The notes below the pieces were generated by a model that worked only from the letters and a program-made list of their open reading frames with translations, made no database searches and was not told where the DNA came from. Below, piece by piece: positions 1-8,581 of a DNA stretch of 64,000 bases. The stretch's first letter is position 1, and every line of letters begins with the position of its first letter. The translations under genes were made by a program, and so were the position numbers. This DNA comes from Teredinibacter turnerae (GTDB lineage: Bacteria > Pseudomonadota > Gammaproteobacteria > Pseudomonadales > Cellvibrionaceae), in assembly GCF_037935975.1 (NCBI RefSeq), contig NZ_CP149817.1, positions 3,038,001-3,102,000 on the forward strand. Reading direction: 5' to 3'.

Positions 1-237
1 TTTTTTGGCAGCCTTTTGTTCCTGTTTGAGAACGTTTTCGTCCACAACAACCGATTTGATGCCTTCTAGGATATCTTCGTACTTTTCATTGAGTTTTTTG
101 ACTTCGATATGGCCTTTGCTGCTATCGTGCTGCTGGCGCATGCCTGCGGCGGCGACAATGGCAATAACAGCGCCAAATGCGACAACCACAGTTAATGCCT
201 TCGCGACAAAAAGGCCGTACTCGTAGAGAAATTCCAC
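1..237 (-). CDS. sohB: SohB family inner-membrane serine peptidase, N-terminal part (cut by window edge)
   Basis: Only the first 79 codons are inside the window. Reading the minus strand from a GTG at 237 gives MEFLYEYGLFVAKALTVVVA followed by a hydrophobic stretch and then a charged Lys/Glu-rich segment. This is the usual start of SohB: a single membrane anchor at residues 7-31 ahead of a basic linker; the peptidase S49 domain would lie beyond the edge. A GGAG sits about 10 bases before the GTG, which supports this start. SohB is a signal-peptide-peptidase-like protease of the inner membrane. It is the last visible gene of a run fimL-nudC-membrane protein-sohB. The frame is open to base 1. 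The identification rests on the N-terminus only. Confidence 0.75.
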   Translation of the reverse strand, partial: MEFLYEYGLFVAKALTVVVAFGAVIAIVAAAGMRQQHDSSKGHIEVKKLNEKYEDILEGIKSVVVDENVLKQEQKAAKK

Positions 238-266
238 TATATAAGCTCCGGGGAAATAGAATGGGG

Positions 267-923
267 TTAGTTCCAGCGACTCACGGCACGATTGGCCACG
301 TCATTTAAGGGTTTAGCGACCAGGCCGCTGCTGGAGAGAGAGATTTCGTAGAGCGCGCCATCTGCCATCGGTAAATAGGTTGCGCTTCCGTATACGGCGT
401 CCATCATCGGCAGATGGTTACCGGTTTGCTGTGCGAGATGCCATATATCCATGCCGTATTCGCTGCTGGACAATTGATGCACCGTGCGGGGCTTGCGGTG
501 CTCATCCTCAAGGGAATAGTAGCGACCACTAAGCCTGTCTAAACGGTAGCCAGGTTTAGCCCCAAGCATGGTCAGAAAGTCGGACCAGGTAATCAGTCGT
601 GCATCCACTTGCCATTGATCACCCCGTAATTCAAATTGCTGCTCGCGACCGTCTCTGAGAAAAACGAGTGTCGCCGTGTAATGCTGATCTTCCAGCTTTT
701 TGAAACTAACACTCCCCAGTACTCGGTTATTCAGCACCTGTTTATAGCTGAATAGATCTATCGCGGCGAGCACAAAAAGCACGCAAAGGGCCATCATCAA
801 CAGCGCTGCGGTTCCACGTAACCAGCTAATAAGCCACCCTGCTCGGCCGGTAAGGCGTACCCCCATATAAAATGTAATGAAGGCAAAAAACACGGTTATG
901 CCGGCAAAGGCGCTGTAAAGCAT
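267..923 (-). CDS. Conserved membrane-anchored protein of unknown function
   Basis: 218 residues. Two hydrophobic helices lie at about residues 3-23 and 35-57, followed by a soluble C-terminal part of about 160 residues rich in aromatic and polar residues, with no catalytic motif I recognise. The topology suggests an inner-membrane protein whose C-terminal domain faces one side of the membrane. It lies 17 bases downstream of nudC and 29 bases upstream of sohB on the same strand, so it is probably co-transcribed with both. Proteins of this size occur at the same place in Pseudomonas-like genomes, as far as I remember, and are annotated as hypothetical or as 'multidrug transporter'. I see nothing that supports a transport function. 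Start is ATG at 923; no strong ribosome binding site precedes it. Confidence 0.7.
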   Translation of the reverse strand: MLYSAFAGITVFFAFITFYMGVRLTGRAGWLISWLRGTAALLMMALCVLFVLAAIDLFSYKQVLNNRVLGSVSFKKLEDQHYTATLVFLRDGREQQFELRGDQWQVDARLITWSDFLTMLGAKPGYRLDRLSGRYYSLEDEHRKPRTVHQLSSSEYGMDIWHLAQQTGNHLPMMDAVYGSATYLPMADGALYEISLSSSGLVAKPLNDVANRAVSRWN

Positions 924-940
924 AGGTCAATTGTTTCCCG

Positions 941-1735
941 CTATGGCGTCGCAAACTGTTTGCGGCGCACGAAGTCTCTTATTATTCGGCCTGAAATCGT
1001 ACTATCTGGCGGAATTAAAGGCAATTGGTCGTAGTGGTACCAGTGGGCTTCGAGAATCTCTTCACCATCAACGCATATGTCACCGCCGGCGAAGTTGGCA
1101 GTAAATCCCAGCATCAACTGCCCGGGAAAAGGCCAGGGTTGTGAGTACAAGTAGGTTATATCACGCACAGCGACACCCACCTCTTCCTGCACTTCACGTA
1201 CAAATGCCTGTTCTGCGTTTTCACCGGCTTCAATAAAACCGGCAATCGTGCTGAACATCGCCTCGGGATGCCGCGCGCCACGCGCGAGTAAACAGTGGTC
1301 ACCATCCTCAATCAAGCCAATAACGCACGGGGAGATTTTGGGGTAGAAACTCAGTTCACAGCTTGGGCACACAAGCGCTTCGTCCGTGGCGCTGGGTTCT
1401 GTAGGACTGCCGCACTTGCCACAAAACCGGTGTTCTGTTTGCCAGCGACACAGTTGGATACCACGCCCCAGCCACTGGAAAGCGCTCTCTTCAAGCGGTA
1501 CCAGCAAGGACCTCAAGCTCGCTAATTCAAACCCCGGCAACTCGGAGGGTAGATCTGCATCCAGCTGCACGACGGTGAGATCTCCCCCTGGCGTGCCCAA
1601 ATGCAACTGATGTAGCCGCTCGGCATCAACGCCCTGGGTAAGCGAGCTATCGTGGAATACGGTTGGTTTACCACCAGGCTTTACCAAGACCTGATAATTT
1701 GCATCGATTACGATCGTGTGCACAGCCACTCCCAC
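941..1735 (-). CDS. nudC: NAD(P)H pyrophosphatase / RNA-decapping Nudix hydrolase NudC
   Basis: 264 residues. An N-terminal domain is followed by a zinc ribbon (Cys105, Cys108, Cys123, Cys126) and a Nudix box at residues 166-188 (GFIEAGEN..., REVQEEVGV) that fits GX5EX7REUXEEXGU. After it comes SQPWPFP at 198-204, the signature that separates NADH pyrophosphatases from other Nudix enzymes. The family splits NAD(H) to NMN(H) and AMP and removes NAD caps from RNA in the cytoplasm. The length matches the family (about 257 in E. coli). The start is GTG at 1735; further GTG codons lie at codons 3 and 5, so the exact start is open. It follows fimL by about 50 bases, the same neighbour as in P. aeruginosa. 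Confidence 0.93.
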   Translation of the reverse strand: MGVAVHTIVIDANYQVLVKPGGKPTVFHDSSLTQGVDAERLHQLHLGTPGGDLTVVQLDADLPSELPGFELASLRSLLVPLEESAFQWLGRGIQLCRWQTEHRFCGKCGSPTEPSATDEALVCPSCELSFYPKISPCVIGLIEDGDHCLLARGARHPEAMFSTIAGFIEAGENAEQAFVREVQEEVGVAVRDITYLYSQPWPFPGQLMLGFTANFAGGDICVDGEEILEAHWYHYDQLPLIPPDSTISGRIIRDFVRRKQFATP

Positions 1736-1785
1736 TTCGCCTGAGAGCCCTGGATCGACCGGGGCTCCGCAAATTACAACTGCTG

Positions 1786-3510
1786 TTAGGCCTCGCCTTC
1801 AATCGCGAGACCTAATGCATCGAGACTTTCCTCTGCCAGCTTGAGAACAGACTCGTCCATTTTTAAGCTGTTACTGGCGGAATCAAGATAATACTCGATA
1901 GAGACAATGGCATCGGCAAAAGTTTCGAGCATCTCTTTCAAGGCGACCGGTGGATCTTGATCCATCAGCACGGAGTCAACAAAATCCACACAACGGGCAA
2001 GCAAGGCTGCGGCCTTTTCTTTTTTCAGCATGATCATACCACCGCGGACGGTGTTCAGCGTTTTGGCAATATTGCGGATATGGCCGGTGTCGTAGTTTGA
2101 ATCGGCGAACGAGCTAAGCGCGCGCTTGGTCAGCGAGAGCCCTGCTTCACACTCTTCAATAACAATTTTACCGGCTTCGCTCAGCTCACTGGAGGCGATG
2201 ATTTCCTGCTGCGCAACGCGGTTGGCCTCGGCGAGTTTCTCATCCGACAGTTTCGCGTGCTCTAATGCAGACACTGCACTATCGAGATATAGCAGTGTGT
2301 TAGCAACGTCGGTAAGATCCGCTGAACTTGGGCCGTCTTCTTGTAGCTTCCAGAGCTGAATACGTTTGATTTCGTCTTTTAAGATATTACTTGGCGACAC
2401 CAGGCCTACAATGCTTAGGATCTCTGCAATTTTATGCAGATTGCCGATAAACTCATCGAGGTCATCGATACGCTGGCTTTCACTCTGCGCCGCTGCCTCA
2501 AGTACTTTCTTAGTCTGGGTAAGCTCAGTTTGCAGCACTTTCGCCAATGACATTACCGTGTGCGCACTGGGGCCGTTCAATGCATCTCGCTCACTGCCAA
2601 GATCTTTGTCGTTGTAGGCGAAATCATTAATACCGTAGGTGCTGAGCACGCGAGCCATTTCATCCGACTTTTTGCCGGACAGTGCAATCAGATAAATCAG
2701 CTCTTTAACTAACGCGCGCGGAGGGGTTGCCTCTAAAGCAGACTCCCCGGACGACACCACTTGCCGCAACACCCGATCTATACGCCCAAACAGCAGCTTA
2801 CGAGACTCAAGCAACGCCATGTCCTCGGTAATCATCGCGTCCAGCAGCAGGTTGGAGTACCACCATAATTGGGTGAGAGGCCGCGGTGCACTGACCCGCT
2901 GAATGCGGATCATCGCGCGGCGCATGAGTGCGAGAGAATTTTTCACCTGCTTTTCTCGCACGAGCCCCAACAGGCCTATCTGGTACATGTGCCGCAGTCG
3001 TCTTATGACGGTGATAAAAGGCTCACCCTTGGTGGCCAGGGGCTCGATCGCCGGGAGGTCTGGCGTCGCCGACAGGTCCAGCTGAAAGAATAAGCATTCG
3101 GACACCGCGGGTTCAGAACGTAGTTTGCGCAGCTCGTTTATCTGTGGAATCAGCAACACTGGCACCTTACGTTCTACCTGTTGAATGTATTCCAGGTAGC
3201 GCGTTAGTACAAAGAACGTGTTCGAGATAACCTCTATTGTTTTTTCGAACGCGGGCCCGTTGTTGCCCGGCGAGATGTCAGTGGCCGTGAGCAGAAGCTC
3301 TTCAGCCAGCGTACACGCGCCACGGAATTGGATCAGCCTGAGAATACCAACTATCTGGCGGATTCCGTTGATGCAATTTTGCAAACTATCCGAATCTTCA
3401 CCATCGTTAACGAATATCTCAAGATTTCGCGCAGAGTCCTCAATGGTGGCGACGAGCTCGTCGCGTACCATGTTGAGCGACTGAAAATTTACAGCATCCA
3501 ATGAATTCAC
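1786..3510 (-). CDS. fimL: FimL-like scaffold protein, related to the N-terminus of ChpA
   Basis: 574 mostly helical residues without membrane segments. The pattern resembles the N-terminal Hpt-like region of the type IV pilus chemotaxis kinase ChpA, but no phosphorylatable Hpt histidine motif, CheA kinase domain or receiver is present. This matches FimL of P. aeruginosa, which links the Chp system, adenylate cyclase CyaB and cAMP/Vfr signalling in twitching motility. The neighbourhood supports the name: FimL is next to nudC and near nhaB in P. aeruginosa. The start is GTG at 3510, with AGGA about ten bases upstream. The gene is divergent from nhaB and heads the minus-strand run down to sohB. 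I infer a role in surface sensing; the sequence shows no catalytic residues. Confidence 0.8.
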   Translation of the reverse strand: MNSLDAVNFQSLNMVRDELVATIEDSARNLEIFVNDGEDSDSLQNCINGIRQIVGILRLIQFRGACTLAEELLLTATDISPGNNGPAFEKTIEVISNTFFVLTRYLEYIQQVERKVPVLLIPQINELRKLRSEPAVSECLFFQLDLSATPDLPAIEPLATKGEPFITVIRRLRHMYQIGLLGLVREKQVKNSLALMRRAMIRIQRVSAPRPLTQLWWYSNLLLDAMITEDMALLESRKLLFGRIDRVLRQVVSSGESALEATPPRALVKELIYLIALSGKKSDEMARVLSTYGINDFAYNDKDLGSERDALNGPSAHTVMSLAKVLQTELTQTKKVLEAAAQSESQRIDDLDEFIGNLHKIAEILSIVGLVSPSNILKDEIKRIQLWKLQEDGPSSADLTDVANTLLYLDSAVSALEHAKLSDEKLAEANRVAQQEIIASSELSEAGKIVIEECEAGLSLTKRALSSFADSNYDTGHIRNIAKTLNTVRGGMIMLKKEKAAALLARCVDFVDSVLMDQDPPVALKEMLETFADAIVSIEYYLDSASNSLKMDESVLKLAEESLDALGLAIEGEA

Positions 3511-3768
3511 GTGTTCGATGTCCTGAGCCTGGCCTTGAAAGGTTTAAAGATCGGCGTTTTTAGCAAAAACAGCCCAACAAGTATAATACGGATTGACAAA
3601 AAATCTTTACTTTTCTTGTAGTTACCACCGTTCCTTAAGTAAAAGTCTTGAATCCTTCACAGAAAAAATCAATTTTACGTGCCATTTAGCGGAGGCGACT
3701 GCAATACAAGCTTGGCCGAATGGTTACAAATCATTCAACAAATACCGCTAAGCCTCTGAAAAAACTTG

Positions 3769-3801
3769 ATTTTTAGTACCAACTGGGTCATTTTTAGTTC
3801 C
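3769..3801 (+). repeat. Tandem 12-base direct repeat upstream of nhaB
   Basis: ATTTTTAGTACC (3769-3780) and ATTTTTAGTTCC (3790-3801) match at 11 of 12 positions, with starts 21 bases apart, i.e. two helical turns. That phasing is typical of two adjacent sites for one DNA-binding protein. The position, 154-186 bases before the nhaB start, fits an activator site; this is an inference. Confidence 0.4.
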
Positions 3802-3832
3802 CGCATAATGACACTCATTCTTACAGCGCTGC

Positions 3833-3853
3833 CAAGGGCAACAGGTGCCCTTG
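3833..3853 (+). promoter_or_regulatory. Stem-loop upstream of nhaB
   Basis: CAAGGGCA (3833-3840), a 5-base loop, and TGCCCTTG (3846-3853) form a perfect 8-bp stem about 100 bases before nhaB. If the transcript starts upstream it would lie in the 5' leader. It has no T tract and so is not a simple terminator. Confidence 0.35.
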
Positions 3854-3911
3854 TTCCTGCAGTGCCGAATATTCTTTAGGATTCTTAAGCTATCCTCATT
3901 GAATAAGTGGA

Positions 3912-3926
3912 GGCGCTTTAAGCGCC
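3912..3926. promoter_or_regulatory. Palindrome in front of nhaB
   Basis: GGCGCTTTAAGCGCC has two perfect 7-base arms around one central base and ends 28 bases before the nhaB ATG. It could be an operator half-turn symmetric site or, in RNA, a short hairpin just ahead of the ribosome binding site. Confidence 0.35.
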
Positions 3927-3954
3927 AACAAAACTAACGAGTAAGGAAAACACC

Positions 3955-5463
3955 ATGAGTTCCAACCTTCCTGCCGCCTTTGCCAACAATTTTCTGGGGC
4001 AGTCGAGTACGTGGTACAAAACGACAATTCTCGCCTTTTTGGTGATCAACCCCGTGGTCTACGCAATAGACCCTTTTATCGCAGGCTGGGTACTGATTCT
4101 TGAGTTTATATTTACTCTGGCGATGGCGCTGAAATGTTACCCGCTTCAACCCGGCGGTCTGTTGGCCATTGAGGCCGTGGTGTTGGGGATGACATCGCCC
4201 GAGAATGTCTTCCACGAAACCGAAGCCAATTTTGAAGTTATCCTGCTGCTGATATTCATGGTGGCAGGCATCTACTTTATGAAGGATCTGCTCCTGTATG
4301 TATTTACTAAAATCCTGCTCGGTATTCGATCTAAAATAGTACTCTCCTTACTTTTTTCGTTAGTTGCCGCAGTGCTGTCTGCGTTTCTGGATGCGCTTAC
4401 CGTGACAGCGGTTCTAATCGCCGTTGCGGTGGGTTTTTATGCGGTCTATCACCAGTTCGCATCTGGCGGAGGGTCAAGCAGCAATCAATACGACCACACG
4501 GATGATTCCAAAGTCGACTCCTCAAATCGTGAAGACCTGGAAGGGTTTCGCAGCTTTTTGCGCAGCTTGATTATGCACGGTGCCGTGGGAACCGCCTTGG
4601 GGGGAGTATGTACCCTGGTTGGGGAGCCGCAAAACCTGCTTATTGCCCAGCAGGCAGGTTGGAATTTTGTGGAATTCTTTCTCCAGGTCGCTCCGGTGTC
4701 TATACCGACATTAGTCGGTGGTCTTGCTACCTGTATAGCGGTCGAAAAACTCGGCATTTTTGGCTATGGCGCACAACTACCTGAGAAAGTGCGAGCAATT
4801 CTGATGGATTTTGATAAACAGGAAACCAGCAAGCGCACCAAACGGGACATCGCGGCTCTGATCATCCAGGCCATGGCTGGTGTCGTGCTAATCGTTTCTC
4901 TTGCGCTGCACCTCGCAGAAGTTGGCCTTATCGGCCTGCTGGTAATTATTCTGCTGACTAGCTTCAATGGGATCACTGAAGAACACCGCATTGGTCATGC
5001 GTTCGAAGAGGCCCTTCCGTTTACTGCTCTGCTGGTGGTGTTCTTTGCGGTGGTTGCCGTTATTCACGACCAGCATCTTTTTGAGCCAATCACACACATG
5101 CTGTTGCACATGGATGAGAGCGTGCAAGGGCCAATGTTCTTTATCGCCAATGGCCTGCTGTCGATGATCAGCGATAACGTATTCGTCGCAACGGTATACA
5201 TCACCGAGGTGAAAAACGCGCTTGTTGCCGGGGATATCAGCCGCGAGCATTTTGATCTGCTCGCGGTAGCAATTAACACCGGCACCAACCTTCCCAGCGT
5301 GGCCACGCCGAACGGCCAGGCCGCGTTTTTGTTCCTGCTGACTTCCGCTATCGCACCACTCATCCGGCTGTCTTACGGGCGGATGGTATTGATGGCTCTC
5401 CCCTACACCATTGTGCTGAGCGTTATCGGTTATATTGCGGTATATCAGTTGGCGGCTGGCTGA
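3955..5463 (+). CDS. nhaB: Na+/H+ antiporter NhaB
   Basis: 502 residues with about a dozen hydrophobic segments, beginning with [20 protein letters not shown], the conserved NhaB N-terminus (E. coli NhaB has about 513 residues). It exchanges cytoplasmic Na+ for external H+ across the inner membrane, for sodium and pH homeostasis; this suits a marine organism. A hydrophilic loop rich in Ser/Asp/Asn lies near residues 175-205. The ATG at 3955 is preceded by AAGGA at good spacing. It is divergent from fimL and convergent with dnaQ, in a P. aeruginosa-like neighbourhood. Its upstream region carries direct repeats and two inverted repeats that may regulate it. Confidence 0.95.
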   Translation: MSSNLPAAFANNFLGQSSTWYKTTILAFLVINPVVYAIDPFIAGWVLILEFIFTLAMALKCYPLQPGGLLAIEAVVLGMTSPENVFHETEANFEVILLLIFMVAGIYFMKDLLLYVFTKILLGIRSKIVLSLLFSLVAAVLSAFLDALTVTAVLIAVAVGFYAVYHQFASGGGSSSNQYDHTDDSKVDSSNREDLEGFRSFLRSLIMHGAVGTALGGVCTLVGEPQNLLIAQQAGWNFVEFFLQVAPVSIPTLVGGLATCIAVEKLGIFGYGAQLPEKVRAILMDFDKQETSKRTKRDIAALIIQAMAGVVLIVSLALHLAEVGLIGLLVIILLTSFNGITEEHRIGHAFEEALPFTALLVVFFAVVAVIHDQHLFEPITHMLLHMDESVQGPMFFIANGLLSMISDNVFVATVYITEVKNALVAGDISREHFDLLAVAINTGTNLPSVATPNGQAAFLFLLTSAIAPLIRLSYGRMVLMALPYTIVLSVIGYIAVYQLAAG

Positions 5464-5499
5464 TCACTGATCACCTTCCGCAGTCATCTCTCTAATTAG

Positions 5500-5526
5500 C
5501 GTGCAGGAACAAACGGCTCCTGCACG
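5500..5526. terminator. Stem-loop between convergent nhaB and dnaQ
   Basis: CGTGCAGGA (5500-5508), a 9-base loop and TCCTGCACG (5518-5526) form a perfect 9-bp stem in the 88-base gap between two convergent genes. It is placed to stop both transcripts, although no clear T tract follows on either strand. Confidence 0.5.
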
Positions 5527-5551
5527 TCTACAAGCCGTCCCTGCGCTCGAA

Positions 5552-6271
5552 TTACTGCTCCTGTTGAAGCCACAAGCAGTTGCCACCCGACGCCTTGTCC
5601 AGTGTCGCCAACTTCGCCTTGTGCGCTTCAATCTCTTCGTCGCTGGCTCGCAGAACCTTGAGTCGGGGGCGATCTGCTGGCAGCCGCATGATCTGCTCCT
5701 CCCCGTCACCGCCTGAGCCATCGCCCTGCTGCCCGCCAAGCGCCAGAGCAGTCTGGCCACCGGTCATCATCAAATACACATCGGCTAAAATTTCGGCATC
5801 CAACAACGCGCCGTGTAAGTCACGCTGTGAATTGTCGACCATGTAGCGTTTGCACAAAGCGTCGAGATTATTCTTCTGCCCCGGGTGTTTCCTGCGTGCG
5901 TAGACCAGCGTATCGAGGACACCACAACGTTCACGGATTGGCGCCAAACCGCGATTCAGCAGACGCAGCTCGTGATCCAGGAAGCCAACATCAAACGGTG
6001 CATTGTGAATCACCAGCTCCGCATCGCCAATAAACGCTAAAAAGTCATCCGCAATTTGGGCAAAAACCGGCTTGTCGGCGAGAAATTCGTTAGTAATTCC
6101 GTGAACTTCAATAGCACCTTCGTCAATTTCCCGATCCGGCCGAATGTACTGGTGAAAGTGTTTACCCGTGAGCTTGCGATTGAACAACTCAACACAACCG
6201 ATTTCAATAATGCGGTGCCCCTGCTCAGGCTCCAGTCCCGTTGTTTCTGTATCTAATACAATTTGTCTCAC
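5552..6271 (-). CDS. dnaQ: DNA polymerase III epsilon subunit (3'-5' proofreading exonuclease)
   Basis: 239 residues. DEDDh exonuclease motifs are complete: Exo I DTETTGL (Asp7, Glu9), Exo II HNAPFDVGF (Asp94), and Exo III with His153 and Asp158 in HGALLDAEI. A Gly/Gln-rich linker (about 175-195) precedes a C-terminal tail that in the family binds the alpha subunit. The protein proofreads within the Pol III core. The start is GTG at 6271, directly after the TAA of rnhA (6272-6274), so translation is very probably coupled. In E. coli rnhA and dnaQ are divergent; here they are co-directional. Confidence 0.95.
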   Translation of the reverse strand: MRQIVLDTETTGLEPEQGHRIIEIGCVELFNRKLTGKHFHQYIRPDREIDEGAIEVHGITNEFLADKPVFAQIADDFLAFIGDAELVIHNAPFDVGFLDHELRLLNRGLAPIRERCGVLDTLVYARRKHPGQKNNLDALCKRYMVDNSQRDLHGALLDAEILADVYLMMTGGQTALALGGQQGDGSGGDGEEQIMRLPADRPRLKVLRASDEEIEAHKAKLATLDKASGGNCLWLQQEQ

Positions 6272-6715
6272 TTAACGCCTCACATTCAGTTCGTCGATAC
6301 CCAGGTTGGCGAGCTCGTCGGCAATCTCGTTTTCGCGATGACCGCTGTGGCCTTTGACCCATTCCCAGGTAATCTTGTGCTGGTCACAGGCCGAGTCCAG
6401 TGCCTGCCAGAGGTCCACGTTCATCACCGGCTTTTTTGCTGCGGTGCGCCAGCCGCGCTTCTTCCAGTTAGCCATCCACTCAGTGATGCCTTTGCGCACG
6501 TACTGTGAGTCGGTAACCAAGCGTATTTCACAAGGCTCCCTCAGTGCGCTCAAGCCCTCGATGGCTGCGCGCAACTCCATGCGATTATTGGTTGTGTCAC
6601 GCTCACCGCCGTGCAGTGTTTTTTCTTTGTCACCATAGCGAAGCAAGACGCCCCAACCGCCTGGCCCAGGGTTACCCCGGCAGGCCCCATCTGTAAATAT
6701 TTCTATTTTTTTCAA
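6272..6715 (-). CDS. rnhA: Ribonuclease HI
   Basis: 147 residues, close to the family length of about 155. The catalytic carboxylates are all present: Asp9 ([16 protein letters not shown]), Glu47 (NNRMEL), Asp69 (VTDSQY) and Asp133, with the general-base His123 in KGHSGH. The basic handle region ([13 protein letters not shown], about residues 85-97) is kept. The enzyme cuts RNA in RNA-DNA hybrids in the cytoplasm. It lies between the YafS-type methyltransferase and dnaQ in a conserved cluster, and its stop codon abuts the dnaQ start. Confidence 0.96.
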   Translation of the reverse strand: MKKIEIFTDGACRGNPGPGGWGVLLRYGDKEKTLHGGERDTTNNRMELRAAIEGLSALREPCEIRLVTDSQYVRKGITEWMANWKKRGWRTAAKKPVMNVDLWQALDSACDQHKITWEWVKGHSGHRENEIADELANLGIDELNVRR

Positions 6716-6728
6716 TGTATTAGCTTAC

Positions 6729-7586
6729 TTATCTCATTCTGTTTCTGAAGGGTAATATCGCCGCAGACTGGCTACTCCTGGCCGTCATTGAGCGCTTCGG
6801 TATAGGTGCGACGCCCAGAAAACGGCTGTTATCCCAGGCAGGTTTAATAGGCTGAAGACCGGCCTTATCTTTGCGCGCAACAATATAATACATGGAGCCA
6901 AGCGGGATCGACCGGCTAAAAATACGATCAACAAAACGACTGCTGTTCAAATAGCGAGAATGATTGATCGGAAGATTACGCCCCAAAAAGCGTAAACTCA
7001 GACACGAAAAGTCGAGAAACTCCAGCCAGTCTCGAATTCTGCCAGCACGTAACGCCCGTCGCTGCCATATGGGCCGCTTGCTGTAGAACTGCGCACCCAT
7101 CTGCATCAAGCCGGCTAGCGAAAATGGGTTAAAAGCAAAGATAATCACGTGACCGCGCGGCACGGTAACGCGCGCAGCCTCCTTCAGCACCTGATGGGGG
7201 TTGGGCGAGAACTCGAGCACATGGTGCAAGATAGTGACATCGATGCTCTCGTCCGCGAGTGGTAATGCGTCCAACTCAGACAAGCCCTGAACATCCCGCA
7301 AACTGGCGTCGTCACTGGGCGGTGGAGGTACATGTACGGGTGAAAGGGAGAAACGATGATTGATACGACTATGTTCTGACAGCCGCTCGTAAGGCACAAT
7401 ACTCAACTCCATGAGATGATAGCCAAAGAGGCAACTGAGTTCGTCGCGTAATATATGCTGCTGCTCTTGCAAAGCAGCTTGACCTAAAGGGCTCTCGTAC
7501 CATGCAGCTAACGCTGCCAAACTCTGGCGAAGCGGCGGCACCTTATGCCGGGATCCAACAATTTGTTTAGCGCGACTCAGTAACAT
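6729..7586 (-). CDS. SAM-dependent methyltransferase, YafS-like
   Basis: 285 residues. The central part has the class I methyltransferase pattern: an acidic LDALPLADESIDVTILHHVLE block (about residues 104-124, motifs II-III region) and a later VTVPRGHVIIFAFNP strand-turn (about residues 140-155). A glycine-rich SAM loop of the usual form is weak at the N-terminus. The position between rnhA and gloB is the same as yafS in E. coli and the homologous gene in P. aeruginosa. The substrate is unknown. The start is ATG at 7586, with gloB divergent 82 bases away. I am confident of the family, not of a reaction. Confidence 0.85.
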   Translation of the reverse strand: MLLSRAKQIVGSRHKVPPLRQSLAALAAWYESPLGQAALQEQQHILRDELSCLFGYHLMELSIVPYERLSEHSRINHRFSLSPVHVPPPPSDDASLRDVQGLSELDALPLADESIDVTILHHVLEFSPNPHQVLKEAARVTVPRGHVIIFAFNPFSLAGLMQMGAQFYSKRPIWQRRALRAGRIRDWLEFLDFSCLSLRFLGRNLPINHSRYLNSSRFVDRIFSRSIPLGSMYYIVARKDKAGLQPIKPAWDNSRFLGVAPIPKRSMTARSSQSAAILPFRNRMR

Positions 7587-7668
7587 ACAGCCTCTGGCAT
7601 TACATGGTGGTACAAAGCAGCAAGAGTCTACCCCTTCACTTACCGTTTTCGAAGCAGTTGAGGATTAA

Positions 7669-8454
7669 ATGCGTGTAAATATCTTCCCCGTGGCAACGCT
7701 CCGAGACAATTACGTCTGGATAATCGAACATAAAAATGAAGCTTTGGTGATCGACCCCGGTGAGGCAGCCCCCGTTATTGCTGCGCTCAACGAACGCGGG
7801 TTAAGGGTCAAGGCGATTCTCCTGACCCATCGCCACTGGGACCACGTCGACGGTATTCCGGAACTGCAGAAAAGCTTCCCCTGCCCCATCTATGGGCCTA
7901 AATCAACTGCGATGCCCCAGGTTACGCAGACTCTCGCTGAAGGTGATTATCTGGAATTTTGGGACGCTGAGGTAAAATTTCAAATCTGGCACACGCCCGG
8001 CCACACAGAGGAACACATTGCCTACCTTCTCACAAACGAGCACCCAGGCAGTACCGCCATTTTTTGTGGCGATACTTTATTCAGTGCGGGCTGCGGGAGG
8101 TTACTCGGAGGTACAGCAGAGCAACTTCATACCAGCCTGGAAAGATACAAGCGTCTGGCCGCAGAAACTATTTTGTACTGTACTCATGAGTATACGCAGG
8201 CCAATTTGCGCTTCGCACAGGCGGTCGAGCCGAGTAATGTATTTACCCGGGAATATGCCAACTCAGTGGAAGAACTGCGCCTTGTAGAGGCGACAACGCT
8301 GCCCACAACCGTTGGAAAAGAACTGAAAATCAACCCGTTTCTGCGATGCGACCAGCCTGAAGTAATCAAGCAAGTAGAAGCTCACACAGGAAAGACGATG
8401 ATCAGCCGATTACAAACTTTTACCGTACTGCGTCAGTGGAAGGATAGTTTTTGA
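7669..8454 (+). CDS. gloB: Hydroxyacylglutathione hydrolase (glyoxalase II)
   Basis: 261 residues, the usual length. The binuclear metal site of the metallo-beta-lactamase fold is complete: THRHWDHVDG (His54, His56, Asp58, His59), the later HTPGHTEEH and CGDTLFSAGCGRL motifs, and YCTHEYTQANLRFA near residue 170. The enzyme hydrolyses S-D-lactoylglutathione to D-lactate and glutathione, the last step of methylglyoxal detoxification. The ATG at 7669 is preceded by GAGGA at good spacing. The neighbours, a YafS-like methyltransferase (divergent) and mltD (downstream), are the same as in E. coli. Confidence 0.96.
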   Translation: MRVNIFPVATLRDNYVWIIEHKNEALVIDPGEAAPVIAALNERGLRVKAILLTHRHWDHVDGIPELQKSFPCPIYGPKSTAMPQVTQTLAEGDYLEFWDAEVKFQIWHTPGHTEEHIAYLLTNEHPGSTAIFCGDTLFSAGCGRLLGGTAEQLHTSLERYKRLAAETILYCTHEYTQANLRFAQAVEPSNVFTREYANSVEELRLVEATTLPTTVGKELKINPFLRCDQPEVIKQVEAHTGKTMISRLQTFTVLRQWKDSF

Positions 8455-8581
8455 TCGATGGTATTGGTCTTTTAGAACACAAAGCATTAGACTCGGCGCC
8501 CGCTAAGCACAGTTTGAACTGCGCGCCAGTTTGAGAGTCACACAAACAGTTTCAGATGTCCACGGAATAGACCTTTTTTAG

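Larger units (their letters stand above)
3511..3954. other. Divergent intergenic region fimL/nhaB
   Basis: 444 bases without a gene. It holds a pair of 12-base direct repeats (3769-3780 and 3790-3801), a perfect 8-bp stem-loop (3833-3853) and a 15-base palindrome (3912-3926), all listed separately. The nhaB ribosome binding site AAGGA lies about seven bases before its ATG. A TTGACA occurs at 3593 and a TATAAT at 3582 on the plus strand, but they are in the wrong order for one promoter. No convincing promoter was assigned. Confidence 0.5.

Noticed and set aside
3582-3598. TATAAT and TTGACA as a promoter for nhaB
   Set aside because: On the plus strand the -10-like element comes before the -35-like element, so they cannot belong to one promoter; no good partner for either at 16-18 bases.
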